From Rhabdornis inornatus (taxonomy: Eukaryota; Chordata; Aves; Passeriformes; Rhabdornithidae), in NCBI GenBank assembly GCA_013397075.1, contig VWZS01002869.1, positions 1,157,267 through 1,221,266 on the forward strand: a DNA stretch of 64,000 bases, written 5' to 3'. The position numbers and the translations under genes were made by a program. Every line of letters starts with the position of its first letter. The stretch's first letter is position 1. This document shows, piece by piece, positions 11,205 through 25,700 of the stretch. A model generated the notes under the pieces. It was not told the DNA's origin. It saw only the letters and a list, made by a program, of their open reading frames with translations, and searched no databases.

Positions 11205-14200
11205 GGAAGCAGTGAAGGATCAACACCACAAGAGGCAAGTCGGTCAGGGATTTACTTTCTTAATATTGGAGTATTTTATTGAAGGCATGAAACAGCTGTA
11301 AATGCTGTTTCTCCAGCTCCTAAACTACTTTCTGATGCCCATGTCAGAAAGAATCTCTGAATGGTGATGGTAAGCATTGACCTTGCCTTATGTATTAGTA
11401 TGCTCATGTATTTTTTTTAGATTCTTGTTGCTTCTTAAATTAAGACAATACTACTATATTAGCTATCCCTGCCTGCTGGGAGCAAGGGTAAGGCTGAGTT
11501 GCCTTTGTGCATTGGAAGCAATCTTCACACCAGAGACTCCACAGAAATGCAAAATTTTGCCCACCTTAGTAGGCTGAGACCACAGAGGGCACACTGTGTA
11601 ACCTCCCCCATTTGGCTGAACTGTGGGTAGTCACACTGGCTTTGCACCTGAGCATGCAGACACCTTAACTGAAGAGTTTTTGTGTGGTGACTGTTTCACA
11701 TATGCTTAAGGGGCATGGTTACATCTTTGAGCTGAAAGCAACTCTTTGTGAGTACATAAATCACAGAAGAACTGTGTTTGAAGATTATATCATATCAAGT
11801 GGAGGTGGTACAATCTCCACAGCATTTGCATCTTTGAAATGAGTCATTATTTTGAATAATGATCCATGCTTGTTCATTTTGTTGAACAGTTTTGAGGAAA
11901 GCTTAGCAAGAAAGATTTACTTCAAGCTTTCAAACTCTTCCTCAAGATCCACTCATCTGTGAAGTTTAAAGATCACTAAGGCCATGTAAAGCGGTAGCAG
12001 GGGTTGATGGCACTCGAATAAAGTGAGTTATTGATCTGTGTGACAGCTGCCATCAATATGGTCTAACCACAGTGACACCTCTCTTCCTCTCCCTTCCCTT
12101 GCCAGCCAAGACTTCTTCAGTGCCTCTGCAAATGACCCTTCATTCTGCTCTGTATTGCAACATTGATGATAGCCACACAAACAAAATAATCAGAACTTCC
12201 CACAAGTTCATTTACATTTGAAGTGAGTATGATGCAATATGACAAGTGGTGTTTGGCAACAAGCACATTATAGGTAACCCTGTTCCACACTGTCACTGTT
12301 GAGCATTTCCTGGCAAATGCAAGAGTTGGGATTCTGTTTAACTTGGTTGGCCAAACACAGATTTCCACATCTGGGCTAGTCATCACAGCTCTATGCACCA
12401 TAGTCAAAGAAGTCTGCAGAGCTACTCAGCTGATAAATATAGGGTGAAATGGGAGAACTGTGTCCCTGAGTGCCTAATTAATTTTATTGACTGTAAAAGG
12501 AAGTAAAATGGGCAGATTCTTATGGAGTCATCTATGTTACAAATGTCACGGGATGAGATGTTTTACTGTCAAATATTTTAATGTCAAATCCCATATTTAC
12601 AAATGGAGATAGAAACAGTCTGAAAAGGTTTTATCATCCACAATTACAGGCTTGCAGGAATGTAGTGCTTTTGTATTGCTGGAGATGAATTTTGCACCCT
12701 CTACTGGAAAATATGTTTGGTGCATACAAAACATGGAAAAGGGACATAGATATAGTGAAGCCCTCTCCTCATTGTCCTAGAGGAGAGTTATTAAATGCTG
12801 ACTATCCTTAATTTCTGATCACTTACAAGTACTGGCACACATGGCTCCTGATTTATGAATTTACCTGCTGCTGAAGTTAATAACCAGCCTGTGGCCTCTT
12901 GTGAAATGATTCCCTAGTGAGTACACTGAAGTTCGAGAAAAATAAAGATTTTTATTATTTTTGAAATTTCCATTGGTATCTATTCACCTGGAAAATCCAG
13001 AGCAGAAAACGACATGGAAAGCCTGAATATAAGCTCAACTATGGCAGTTTTGTAGTGACATTGTTCGATTAGTGTCAAAATCTATACATCTCTGAGTTCG
13101 CAATCAGATCCTCTACCCAGTCATAGGAAAGCAAACAGCAATTATTATTTCACTTGTAGGAAGGAAAAGCTCTTTTCAGGGTTACATCACATGCCTTATC
13201 TCCCTGAACTAGCAAATGAGGCAGGCGGATAATGCCAGCAAAAGAAGCGGCTGCACCTAGAGAGTCTGACCTTGGAAGAAGGGTAATTTCAGCTATCAAA
13301 AGAGAGAGAGCTGATAGTTTGCCCTCTAAATGAGAGGTTCATTGTCTGAAACTTGAAATGTGTGAAAAGGGGGTATGAAAGGAGTGTGAACAGCTTTCCA
13401 GGCGGGATGTGCACATTCCTGTCTCTGAGTTGCCTCATCCAATTCAGATGAATGACACTTCTTCCAATCTTCTAATTTAAGCAGGATACAGTAAAATGGA
13501 ACAGGTAGTTACCAGAGTCTGATATAATGAGTCTGCACACTCTCAGCAGAAGTGTTTTCGGGGAATCTGCTTTCCACTGATATGACAAAGTCACATGCTG
13601 GAGGTGTGTGATCGCTCAGGATCTCAGCGGATGCTGGCTATGTATCAGTAAGAGAATACCAAGTAAAACACACCATCAGATGGATTTACTGTGTTAAAAT
13701 TGCAAAGATCACAAACTACTCTTTGCACTGCTGACGACCCTGGTCATAACATCTTTAGCAGAGTCTTAGCTAATGGTGTGAAAAGGATCGCCAGAATAAT
13801 CAGTTCCCTCCAGGCATTCTGAGCCTCAGAAAGAAAAGGCACTTTGCCAGGAGTAAGAAATGAGATCTGTTTTGTGAAATGAGTTGTTCTTCAGGACAGC
13901 TTTCCTCCCAAGCTTGGATAAGGCAGGATCAAGTCAGACATGGTACTGACAGCTAGACTTGCTTTGCTGAGCTGTCAGGTATTACCTTTGCTAATTGTCC
14001 TTGAAAAGGGAGGAGCAATGGGGCAGCACATGGATATGAAAAGATGTAGACCCACTTCTTCTGGGGAAAAGGACTAACACTGGAATATATATAAACATTC
14101 AGTGTCCAACCCTTTTGCCATTTCAAAAAGAGCAGGCTGAGTCTCAACTGCTCTTACCCACAACTACACAAAAATTACTATAGATATGCTCAAAGTTGTT

Positions 14201-17200
14201 GCATCAGTAAAAATCTGGGGTCCTATATGTGGCTCCTGCTCAGTACTGGGTATTACAGCAACTGCCAGCATTCCATGTGTGATGGACTGAGCTCTGTACA
14301 AGGTTCCAATAGCCTCCACTATTCCCAGAAGCATCATTTGTTCCCCTGAAATGGAGAGCTTGCAGATCTGGCCGTGCTCCACACCCAGGGAGCCTTGGCT
14401 GCTCCCCAGTCCCAGCCATGCCTGTGCAATTTAGTGATGGGTCCCATCTCCTGCCAACTTGAAAGGCAGCATGGCTTCCTGCACTCTAGCTCATCTTAGA
14501 ACCAAATGCATTTTGCTACTGGGATCTCACAGCAACAGGGCCCATAGACTTTCTAAGGATGGGAAAAATCTGTTCTTTGGGGACTGAATTTTCTGTGAGT
14601 TCCCAAACTCTGCCTAGTGACAGAGAAATAGTTCTGTTGACACTTTGATACTCCATGCAAGCAACATGAAAGCATGGGGATGCACAGGCTGCAACAGGAG
14701 TGGACAGTGAAAAAAGTGAGAGAGGAAAAGAGAGAAACAAACCTGTCTCAAACAAACCTGGAGGAAAGAAATCTGTCTCCTGTGGACCCGGGAGACATGG
14801 AAATGTCTGGCACTTCAGAATATGCTGCCTGTGGGCAGGGAAAACACAGGCATGAGAAGTAGTAGCAAGCTCTGAGGAAGAACCTCTCACCTCTTAGGAG
14901 TGTTCTGGCATGAAGGTAGGAAGGCACAGCAAAATAAGATATATTGTCATTTTATAAGAAAGACTTACTCTTCAATAGCACAGCTATGAATAGGGAGGAA
15001 TCCATGAGGAATTTGTATTACAAACACAGGTCTCACATATGAACCACAAGCCTGAGCCATTTACTAATTTTGGATGGGATCTGTCTGTCTTAACATAGTT
15101 GTTTCAAGTTTAGGATTTAATCTAAGCCCTAAGCCACTGACTCTAAACTCCATATCTGGTAGATGGACGCTTCCAGTGGGTGATCAAGTCCACTGATCTC
15201 ATACACGTTTCTCTGGGGATCCCTGTCGCTTTTCACTTATTGCAGAAGAGCTTTGAGATGATTACCTTAGACATCCTCTTTAGACTGCTAAAATTAGTGA
15301 TGTGAGCCCCACCTTCTAAACATTGCTCAACTCAAGAGGTAGTGCTGTTGCAATGAGTGACTGGCTGTGCACCTCTGGAAAAGCAGGTTTCTAGACAGGG
15401 ATGAACTGCCCACAGTACCCACAATTTGGCAGCTGTCTGTGTCATCTCCTGTCTGTGAACAGCCCCAGTGCTCACACTTGGGAAGGATTTCTCTCCTCTT
15501 AGGTGATGCCTGTTTTATCCATGGATGGTTGAGCCTGATTGACGACAAATAAGGTATAGACACAAACAAAAAATTATGCTGAGTGGGTTGGCTTTCATGC
15601 CTGTGGTAGGGTATGGCCTCAAATTGTGGTGAAATCAAGTTATGGTACTGTGGACAGCTAGAACACAGTGAAAAGGTCACATCGGGGAAGAGGAAGGCAT
15701 ACACTTTTGCTCATTGTCTTCCCAGGTATTTACGTACAATGTGTGCCCTGACTGCCAGAGTGCAAGGCTTTTGAAGCATCCTTCTTTACCCCAGAGGTAG
15801 CAGGTGGGATCAGCAGATAACATTGTCATCCTTGCTGCAGGAATCCATCTGATCTGCCTTTCAGGGCTAAGGAGCAGCAGTGATACATTTCCTCTATGTC
15901 TGCTCGTCAGCGAAAAGGTTGTGTCTGACCAGTACCTTGGGAAATGCAACATTCACATTTACTGTGTTATTTATGATAGGATGAAATTTCACACGGTGTT
16001 GCAAGTCACTTGGAATGTGTTTGCCTTGGCGTGCCCTCTTACTGCTCTCAACTGAATTACAGGCATCTCTTCAGGTATCTATTCAGGCAGATCTTGTTCA
16101 CTGAATCATTTACTACCCCTGGCAGGGAGAGCTGGTGGGATGATGCTGCTCTGGTCTGTGGTACTGGGCTGTTCTGATACTTGGCAGGTGGTGAGGGAGG
16201 TAGGTGAGTGAGAACTTTACTGCTCAGCACTTGCTGAACTGGCAGCTAATTAACATGTACTTCTAAGGTGCCCACTGGGAGTAGCTCTGGATCTGTTCTT
16301 GTTACAAGACTGGTACATTTTAGTGTGTGCAATGGGAGGAGTTTGTGAGAATTTTTTGAGACAAATGTATTCTGCCCAAAGTGATCTGGATGGAAATGTC
16401 TGTTCTGTTCTTTGGCATTTGTTGGGGTAGTAGGGAAGTTCCAGGGTGAATGGTTTTGTCCTAAAAATAATGCTTTTCCCAGGCAAGGTCTATTGCAAAT
16501 ATGTCATGTGAGTAGACCTCAGCATATGTTGGTCAAACCATGATGATGCTCTTCAGCTGAGTTATCTGATGGGTATTTGCATGTATTTGTTTGTACTTCA
16601 TGGCACCTCTATGAGGGAGGGAGAGGTTTTTCACTTGCTTAACTTCCTACCTGAAATCCTTTGCCACACTTTAGTCTTCTGCCATCATTTTTGTTTTCTC
16701 ACATAATAATTTTCTTCCTTTTCATAGGCTGAAGTAAAACATGGATCACTTCTTCCCTCTTTACTGACTCATTCAACCTAATTTCTTTTCTCTTTTAAAT
16801 GCCTTAGCTATCTCTGTGTTGTGTTGAAGAGTTTCAGATGTTATGGGGCAAATTAAATAACCCCTCTAAAAGTGCACTTTATATTTCAAGGAACAGTGCT
16901 TCCTTCTTTGAGGATTCACATATCTCAACTGCCCCACAATTGTAAGTTACTGCAGGATAGTTTTGGATGTGGGGATCCATTCCCGTTTTGATGAGAGGGA
17001 GGGACAGAGGAGCAAACATGCACAGGAGCATAAAATGGCCATATGCCTCCCTCTTACAATGTCCCATAAAGCTGTCCTTCCTAAGGCAAGTTCCATTCCC
17101 AGTGACAGTCAGTAGTGCATTATTTCCTAGGCGGGAGCTACATCTTCACTCTTGCAGGTTAGAGACCTGTCTGTGTGGGACATGTCCTGCCACTTTTCCC

Positions 17201-20200
17201 CTGTCTTTATGGAAAAAATGAACCAACATGGTATTGATTTGTTACATATGCTCATTTTTCCCTATAGATTTGCCCAATGCCCTCAATGGTACACTGCAAA
17301 CTCTACTGGTATTATTTGGAATTGCAGAATGAGTCTATTTGACTTTCCAAGCAACAGTTCTCCAGATACTATGGAATTTTCAGCCTTTCAGGAGAAGTAA
17401 ATGTGAATCACAATAAGTGACCTGGTTGGTGGTGCTTTTGAGTACATAAAAGCATTTGTTTTCCACATAATTTCATTTTGTTTTTCACATCTGAGCCTTG
17501 CAATGGCAGTTGTACAGGCTTTATAGTTTGGGGCTGACCTTGGAAAGAGTGAGGTGTGTGGCAGTACTCTTGTTTACAGCAGGCATTGAGCAGAATACTG
17601 CAGAGCAGGCTGCATGGTTACACAAAGGAGAGGTAAGCAGTCTTAAGAAACACTAAAACCATATTTAGGATCAGCTTTAAGAAAAAGGTGCTGTCTATCG
17701 GCAAAGCTGATCTGTGGAGCCTGCTGTCCTCAGAAAAACATGCCAGTTTATGTTTTGGTCAAATGAATTAACTACCACCAGAATAGATGCTGTAAGTGAA
17801 ATAAATTATATAGAGTGGACAATGATGGTGAGGATGATGGAGGGCCTGGTGAAGACCTAGTCAGTGTGGGCAAATGCACCTGGAGACTTCAGTCTCTAAA
17901 AACCGACCCCAGATAGCTGAGAGCCACTTGGATTCATATTACACCTGGAGGGGGCTAAAACATTTAATGACCCCTACTACTACTTCTTTACATCTTGATA
18001 TCAGGGCAGGATGCAGCTTAGCCAGCTTTAGCTGAAAGATTTGCCTCAAATTTGTTATGCAGATCCTTATAGTTTGCAGAGAGAGAAGAGTCAGTCCCAA
18101 AGGACTATTTCTTCTCTGGTTAGGGCAATTACTGTAGACAAAAAAAAAACCAGCAAAGAGCAATTCAAGTACATAAGCATATAAGGCTAGTGCCATTTTA
18201 ATTGTCCTAAAGTGCCTTAGAGGGCCCTGACTGGGGGATGTGTGTCTTCTGTACCATATATTCCAAGCCTGCAGAAAGTTTCAGGTATTTTAAGGAGTTT
18301 TAAGATGTCCTGTGTTTAAATACCTCAATTCTTCCCTTCTGCTTAAGTTGCATGAACCTTCCTTTCAGGCCCCGATTTGTTCAATTTAATTCAGGAGTGT
18401 AACTTTCTGTGTTCCCTTTGCAGAGAGGTCAGGAGAGCTGTACTCCATCTGCCTAAAATTTGATCCCTTCCCCTACAGACATGCCTATACAGTGCTGAAG
18501 CTGTGCAAAAATGCTGGTTGACAATGATTATTACTCAGATTACTAGTATATTTCGGTATTATCCTGTTTCCCACAGCCTGCCCAAGTAACAAACAGGTAT
18601 CTTTTAAATGTCTCCTTTTTTTTGTTTTCTTAACCAAACAGGCAAAATGGCCAATTTCTTAGCATGCCACTCCAGCTTGTGATTCTCTTTATCCACTGAG
18701 TTCAAGGGAAGTCCAACACCTCAATTAAAGGTCTCAGTTTCACGGCACATCTGAGCATCTCAGCGGAAGGAGCAATTCACCTTTTGATATAGGACACAGT
18801 CTGTCCAAGCTCTACTACACCACAGAATTCCTTACTTGGGATCACATGAAACTGCAGCAATACCACAGCTATGCTTGAGAGGCCAAATGTCTCAGCCCAT
18901 CTGGAAAGAACCACTTACTCCTCTGAGCATGAGATTGGGAGCAAGGATGGCCAGATCCCAATTTCTGCCTGGGACAAACCAGCTCACTTCCGTGGCTCAC
19001 TTTTCTGTGCAATAAGGAATGACAAAAGCATGCATGCTTGACACTTATTTTTGGATAGATTTTATCATGAAAACCTCTGCTTGCTGATATAAGTCTCTGC
19101 CTTTACTGACACATTATTTCTTTTAAGATGTCTTACAACAAGAAATAACCCTGAAAGTATTTATTTCTCTCCTTCATAGAGCTCAAACACCTCTCCAGAT
19201 AAGGAATACATCTGAGAATCGATTTCACATTGAGACTTGATTGACATTCAGGACAACACAATAATTCCCTGAATGGCCTTTAGGGGGAAGCAGATCCAAA
19301 GAATCCATGGAGAGATCAAGAGCAAGATTTTTGTGAAAACAGGCTGCCAGATCTTGTTAAGCAAAACCTGATGCTGAGACTATTGGCTCATTCTCTATGT
19401 CTCTCTGTAGTAATTGGTGAGATTAGAACCCCCCTCACACTATTCTGGTCTGAAACCTCTCATACAGTGAAGGACACCAGGGCTATTTTGTCTTAATCTG
19501 CTTGTGTCAGGAGACCTTGCTGCATTGTTTCCTAGGGAGTCTTTCTTTAACCTTCAAAAGCTACCTTTAAAGTAGGAGCTGGGCATGAAAGAGAACCACA
19601 GGGGCATCTGGGACACTATGCAAGTGGTAGTCAGCAAGTCTGGAAAGAGATACTTTCCTGTCTGAGTTTATAAGCTATGAGTCAAAGTAAATATGTACCC
19701 TGTCGCTTCCTGACTTCTGTCTGCTCTCTTGTGAGGGATCAGGCAAAAATATTGCGTGAGAAATACCTACATATGGGCACAGAGCCAAAATCTCAGAGGG
19801 TGATTTCTAAATACTACGTATTTGAAGGGCTGTGGAATGTATGACCTTGTAATTCCACCTGTTTAAAGCATTCTTTTCACACTAAAAAGTGTTTTAAAGG
19901 CAGAAAATTATTTTAAATATCTTTGGAGATCAGAAATGACAGCAAATTCTCAATGAGTAAAGTTCTCTTCCCTTGCTATGTTCTCTTTATATGCTGGGGT
20001 TCTCTTTATATTCTGATGGGTCAGGAATTACTCAGTGGGCAGCTTGCCAAGGCAGCTTGCCTCTGTGCTGCACTTCTGGCTGTTGTTTTATGAGGACAAG
20101 GCAGATGTCCTATATATAGCCTGGAATGAGATAACGAGTCTGAAGCAGCCTTGAGGAAGTTGATGCAATTTTCAGTACGTGCATACTTCTCTATAAAGAA

Positions 20201-21839
20201 GGTCCAAGCAATGAGCTCAGGCATTGGACCTTGGTTGCCAGTTGTAAAACTTTATGGTTAGTTTGGGACCAACAGTCTCTCGCCAACATATATCTGCTCT
20301 GGAGTGTGCCCTGAGCAACCCCAATCACCAGTCTGCCCTGCTCTATTTTGTGCCACAGATGGAGCCTTCATAGATTCGTGGAGGATTTTTAAATGGCAGA
20401 AGCATGGAGAAAGAGAAACAGGGCCAAACTTTTAAAAATACCCCCGAAACAGCAAGCATCAATTATTGGATTTTCTTTTAACAGGTATTGAAATTAACTA
20501 CTTGTGAGTACCTTTAAAACAATGAAGAGACATGTAACAGTACAGATCAGCTGTATCGAATCAATCTAATTACTTTCCTAAAATGTTGGAAGGACAGTTA
20601 AGTAGAAAGGTGTACTTTAATGTTGTGTAACTTGAGTTTTCCCACTCAATAAAAACAATATGAGGTTTGCTGAAAACTTCCTGAGGCAGAATGCCAAATC
20701 ACTGAATCATCAGTATACCCTCCTGGCCATGATGCCCTGAGAGGGGTCTGCAGGGATCTGTTCTGTACCAGCTGCTTTTCATCCTTTGTTAGCACAGCAA
20801 GCAAATAGGAACCCTGTTATTGCTGGCAGAGCTACAGCACATGCTATTAAAACAATGTGCATGTGAATTAAACCAATTCTCAATTCTGTATATAATCACA
20901 CTATTTGTAAGATGATTTTTAGACTTGCACCCAGCTCCCTGGCAGTCCCTTCACGCCCCTTCTGAGAGCAGGTGCTGCCCCAGACATGAGGGGTCACAGT
21001 GCTCCAAGGAAGGCTCCTCTGGAGTTCCCAGGCATAAAAAAGGAGGTGCATCCCCCTTTTAGATGAGATGTTATACTCCAAACTTACATAAATGGGGTTA
21101 ATTATATCAGGTTTGGTGTATACCTTTTCACTGATATCACTGAGGGAAGCTATAAGCTGATTAATGTGTGCTGGGTGTCAGTTTAAACTTTAATCACATA
21201 CATTAGCATCCAAAGGTTGTGCAAGACAGCATTTCAAATGAAACATGTGAAGAAACTTTCACAACATTTTACATGCTGTGGAAACCTTACCAGGTTTGTA
21301 TACTTTTACATGTCTTAGTCATAATTGGACATAAAATCCTAATAATATGATTTTAGGTTTTTACCAGCGAACTTTTGAATCTCTAGAAACAGGAATAAAT
21401 CCATAGGAAAAAACCCACAGATAAACAACAGGGTTCTTAGGCATTTCAAGGACAAAAAGGATTATCCACTGTTAAACCCCTCCTCTTTCCAAATAAAGTC
21501 CAACTGATCATGCCAGCACAAACAGCAAGAACAGGAGAAAGAAGAAACACCTGTGTCTGAGTAAAGTGACACTTCTCCTTTTTCTCTGTAGGTGAGAGAA
21601 GTTTTATTTTCTGTGTGGACAATAGTTTGTGGAAACTTAAATTAAATTAATTAAATTTATTTAAATTTTCAGGAATGTTCATCCTAGAGGATCACATCAT
21701 ACTTACTAATCCTGCCAGCAGGCCAGTTCTTGATGTACTTTCATAAAGTTCTTTCCCATATAATTGTTTCTTGGATCTTAGTTTCTGCTATAACTGGCTA
21801 TACAAGAGCTTCTGTCATACACATGTAATGGATGATGAT
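11205..21839. other. Non-coding DNA, about 10.6 kb, repeat-poor
   Basis: I see no CR1, LTR or RNA gene. Frames reach 124-125 codons on minus (14516-14890, 15327-15704), each contradicted by frames on the other strand. A stretch this poor in repeats could hold conserved non-coding elements, which single-sequence reading cannot show. Confidence 0.55.
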
Positions 21840-21908
21840 AAAAGTTGAGGATTGGACTTGATAATCGTGGAGTACTTTTCCAACCTCAATAATTCTATGA
21901 TTCTATAA
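21840..21908 (+). mobile_element. CR1 LINE 3' tail, short
   Basis: The last ~65 bases of a CR1: GAGGATTGGACTTGATAATC, GTACTTTTCCAACCTCAA, then AATTCTATGATTCTATAA. The end is abrupt on the 5' side, a typical strongly truncated insertion. Confidence 0.92.
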
Positions 21909-22429
21909 ATTAATTATTAGTAGAAAGGCAACATACAAACGCAAATAAATCATCTGTTTCTTCCTAGGTATAACACAGAAGCTTGGACAAGTGGCCAACT
22001 CATCTCATTCCTAGTCAGATAATTAGGACCAGTCTTGTGTCTACATTTAAACATACTTTCCAAAAGAGAAAAGAACAGTGTGAGATGCATGAACTGTACC
22101 AAAGGGGAAAATCCAAATTGGTTTCTGTTATAGAGGTCTTGAAATGTGCAATTGTCAGCACATTATTGATGAGGATTACTATCTTTATTACTTCCTCTGT
22201 TGTATCAGCTGACAACCTCCTGAATTACTTTGGAATGGACAGCATGAGGAATCTTCTCCACTGAGACTTTTTGCCTTTGTGATGGTTACTGAGAATCTGT
22301 GTGATCAAGACATCAGTTTTTATACAGTTGCAAAAAATGTTCCCTACACATATTCTTCTCAACCTCGGATTTGTTATTTGAATAGAATAAAGTCTAAAGA
22401 CATCTTTCTCCCAGAAAATCTCTGTTGTC
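21909..22429. other. Non-coding spacer between CR1 copies
   Basis: AT-rich. A 93-codon plus frame and a 66-codon minus frame overlap each other at 21983-22264; neither resembles a known protein. Confidence 0.55.
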
Positions 22430-22720
22430 TAATGTCCTCTCCTCAAGAAACTCACAGTAAAGAATTTCTTCTTTAAGTCTATCTAAATCTGCCCTCCATC
22501 AGCTTAAAGCCATTCCTTTTCTTACTATCATTGCATCCTCTCGTGAGTAGTCCCTCTCCAGCTTTCCTGTAGGCCTCCCTTTGGTACTGGAAAGCTCCTG
22601 TAAGGGCTCCCTGGAGCTTTCCCTTCTCCAGGCTGAACAACCCCAACTATTCCATCCAGTCTTCATAGGAGAGCTGCTTCAGACCTCCTCTGGACTCATT
22701 CCAGTAGGTCCACAATTCCC
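22430..22720 (-). mobile_element. CR1 LINE 3'-end fragment
   Basis: Read on plus as the reverse complement of a CR1: CACAGTAAAGAATTTCTTCT, AAGCCATTCCTTTTCTTA, CTTCTCCAGGCTGAACAACC, TTCATAGGAGAGCTGCTTCA and CCTCTGGACTCATTCCAGTA follow the known order. The terminal tail toward lower coordinates is lost or diverged beyond recognition. Frames in it (for example 22581-22889 plus) are antisense to the element and not coding. Confidence 0.9.
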
Positions 22721-25700
22721 ATGGGCACTGGAGAGAAATGGGTTCACCAAGTTCCCAGCTGCTGCTGTCAGATGTGCTTTTCTATTCTGTGGTCTGCCTG
22801 TGGCAAAGGTTTATGGATTCTGCCTCATCTCTGAGTGCAGTCTGACTGGACATTTTCATCCTTTTCTTCAAGATAACAAAAAGCTATAAGCTATAAAGCA
22901 TTTCAAGTGGAGAGGCAGGGTGCTGTATCCTCTTGATTTTGACAGAAATTATTCCAAGCCAAGAAATGCAGCAGTGACTGGTGGAGTAACTCCCAGCGCC
23001 CTCTAGGAACAGACTTGCCAAGAGCCTGCAAACTCCACCAATCCAAAAGAATTTTTTTCTTCTGTTTTTTTGTGAAGCAGTATGATCAAACAAGCTTGAT
23101 TGTCTTCTTCTACCTCCTTCCTCCTCCTCCATTTTGCCATAAATCTATCCACTTCTTTTGAAGTTTGTTCCCTAGATTATAAATACTCTGGGACAGAGCT
23201 GCTTTGTGCTTTGTGTTTGCACAGTGCCAATTACAGGACGTACTCCTAGAAGCCAATAATAGGCAATCAGCTTTTGTTTAGGTTTCAGTGGTTCCTGATA
23301 AGTACAAATAGAGCACAATGCCTCTGGCTGGCTCCTTTGCAGAGCACTGCATCAGAGAGATGCCCCAAATATGTGAATATAGATGACAGCTGAGCAGTGA
23401 AAATATCTCAGGAAGCAGAATCAGATTCACAAATCTCCAAAGCACCCTATGGAGCTATATTTTCCTTCCAGTCCTTGTCAGTTCTAAAATCTCTGTGGTT
23501 TATAGTAAAAATTAAAGCAGCACAGAATTTACAACGCAAATACAGTTTTATCCTTCAAGAGAAAGAAAGTAACTTTATTGGTGGAATTACAACCTAGATA
23601 TGGAATTCAATAGTATATTAACTAGTGTAAAAAAGAAGCCAAACTTATTGGTCATATTGCCAGATCTCAGTGCAGACATCTGAAGCCCATGAGAATTGAT
23701 TCCTCTATGCACAAGGCCAGTTAATCTGCTTACTTATCTGACATTAAGCACCCAAAGTGTAGTATTTTGGGCTGAAATAGCACTTATTGGGAAACAAACA
23801 CTAAGTAGATAAGAAAAGCTTTCTCACAACATTTTTAACTTCCTCAATCCAATTAAAAGCGGTGCTTCTTCTCTCCCACAAACTGCTGCCCAGTTGCGCT
23901 GTTTTTCACATGCCCTGCTTCTTCCCTTCCAGGACTTGTGTCCTTTGCCAGACTAACAGGAATTCAGAGGAGTGGTATAAGGACACAGGTAAAAGAAGTA
24001 GCTTTTAAAACTATTTTATATTACAATAATGATTAATATATGGGATAACCATAAGGATAAGTGGACTAATAAGAACATCACTGTTATTATTTTGTCTGTA
24101 TTTTAGGACAAGAAAACTTTTAAAGAGTTCAGACTGTTTGTGTAGTTTAGACTGGTAAGGTAGGTTACTTAAAGCAGCATGTTTGGGATAAGGCACTCAC
24201 ATCACCTTATCCCAGCTGATGTTGCCACGTGTTGCACATCCCCCAAATTTTGTTGTTGTATCAGTAGAATGTGATTTCCATAAACTTTTTCAGACATTTT
24301 CTTTTTAAAGTATTTGACAATCTATTTCTAAAAGGAGGAAGTTCTGTTGGCCTCATGAAGTCTGAGATTGATGTAATTCCATCAAAATCTGTGGAGTTTC
24401 CCTGGCATCAAAACTGCAGTAATTTAGGAATTACTCAGGCTTTGCATTTCTCGGATTTTGCCAGTAGGAACTTGGAACTAGCAACTCAAAAATTACTTTT
24501 AATTGCATCCGGAGATCCCCATTTACTTTCAAAGATATAATCTTCATCGTCACACACTCTGGATCAGCGCACTTGCATTCACGTTTAGAAGCTTCATTAT
24601 GCATCAATTACATGGCGGAATTTTAAATGGGATTTGCTGTTCCTTTTGTTTCATGGATTTGACTAAAACATTCTGTTTATTTTGGTGTCACTCTCATAGC
24701 TGGCATGACTGGTTTATCTGATGACTAATTTATTTTACTCCAGCCAGACACATACTGCCAACATCTGAACAAAGGGCTCCTTTGGAAAGGGTTTATAGAG
24801 TTTCAGTTCTCTCTAACTATTAGACACTTTATGAAAATGTCCATTGATTCCTAAGAGCTGCCTGGTAATGATATAGCCTTCAAAACTGAGCTTAATCAGC
24901 CCTTCCTTTTGATTACCCTTTTTGCCAGCTGTAACTACTTCTCCACCAGTCTGGGATCCATGGAGGACCTTTCAAGAAATGAAGCATCTTTAACAGGGGA
25001 AACAAGGGACAACTCGAATTTGTGTGCACACATGAGCACACAGAGTATGTTTTATGTAAAAGCTTGATTGAAGGAATACATGTCAGGCTGTTTTTGAAAT
25101 AGCTGGCACTACTTCTTGCAGGAGTGAGATGCTGGCTCTCAGCAAATGCCTATCAGAGACTTGTTTTCCATACTCACACCCATCACCACACTGTAGCTAA
25201 AGAAGAACATGGATTTCAGTGGGGCACCTGGGCTGTGTGGAAAGAGGGGTTGACAAGGCTTTTCACATAGGTACAGTCGGAGTCCTGGTGAGATGAAGGT
25301 CTATTCAGCGAAGACTGAATGATGTGTGATGAAGAGGGGCTCCTGGATGGATGACAATTTAAAATGTGACAATTTAAAGGCTGCAGTGCTTGCCCCTGCA
25401 CTAGCTTTTGGTAAAAGTGTTGCTCCCTTCAGGCACAGACCAGAAGAGAGGAGAGATGTGAAATATGGGAAAATTCGCTGCAGAAGGAGAGAAGGAAATT
25501 GTTTTCCATGTGCTCTCATGTTTGGATTGAAAGTTCTAGGAATGAATTACATCCAACTGATCTGAGGCATGGGGATCCACCTCTAGGTATCTTCTGAGTC
25601 AGGATAGGATTCAGCTGAATCCTGCCTAGTATGTCCGTACCTTCACTAATCATCCATCTGCTTTACTGTCAATTGGCATGTGTAGACTGCTCCTCTGACC

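Noticed and set aside
14516..15704. Minus frames of 124 and 125 codons (14516-14890, 15327-15704)
   Set aside because: No domain or splice context supports them, and opposite-strand frames occupy the same bases.
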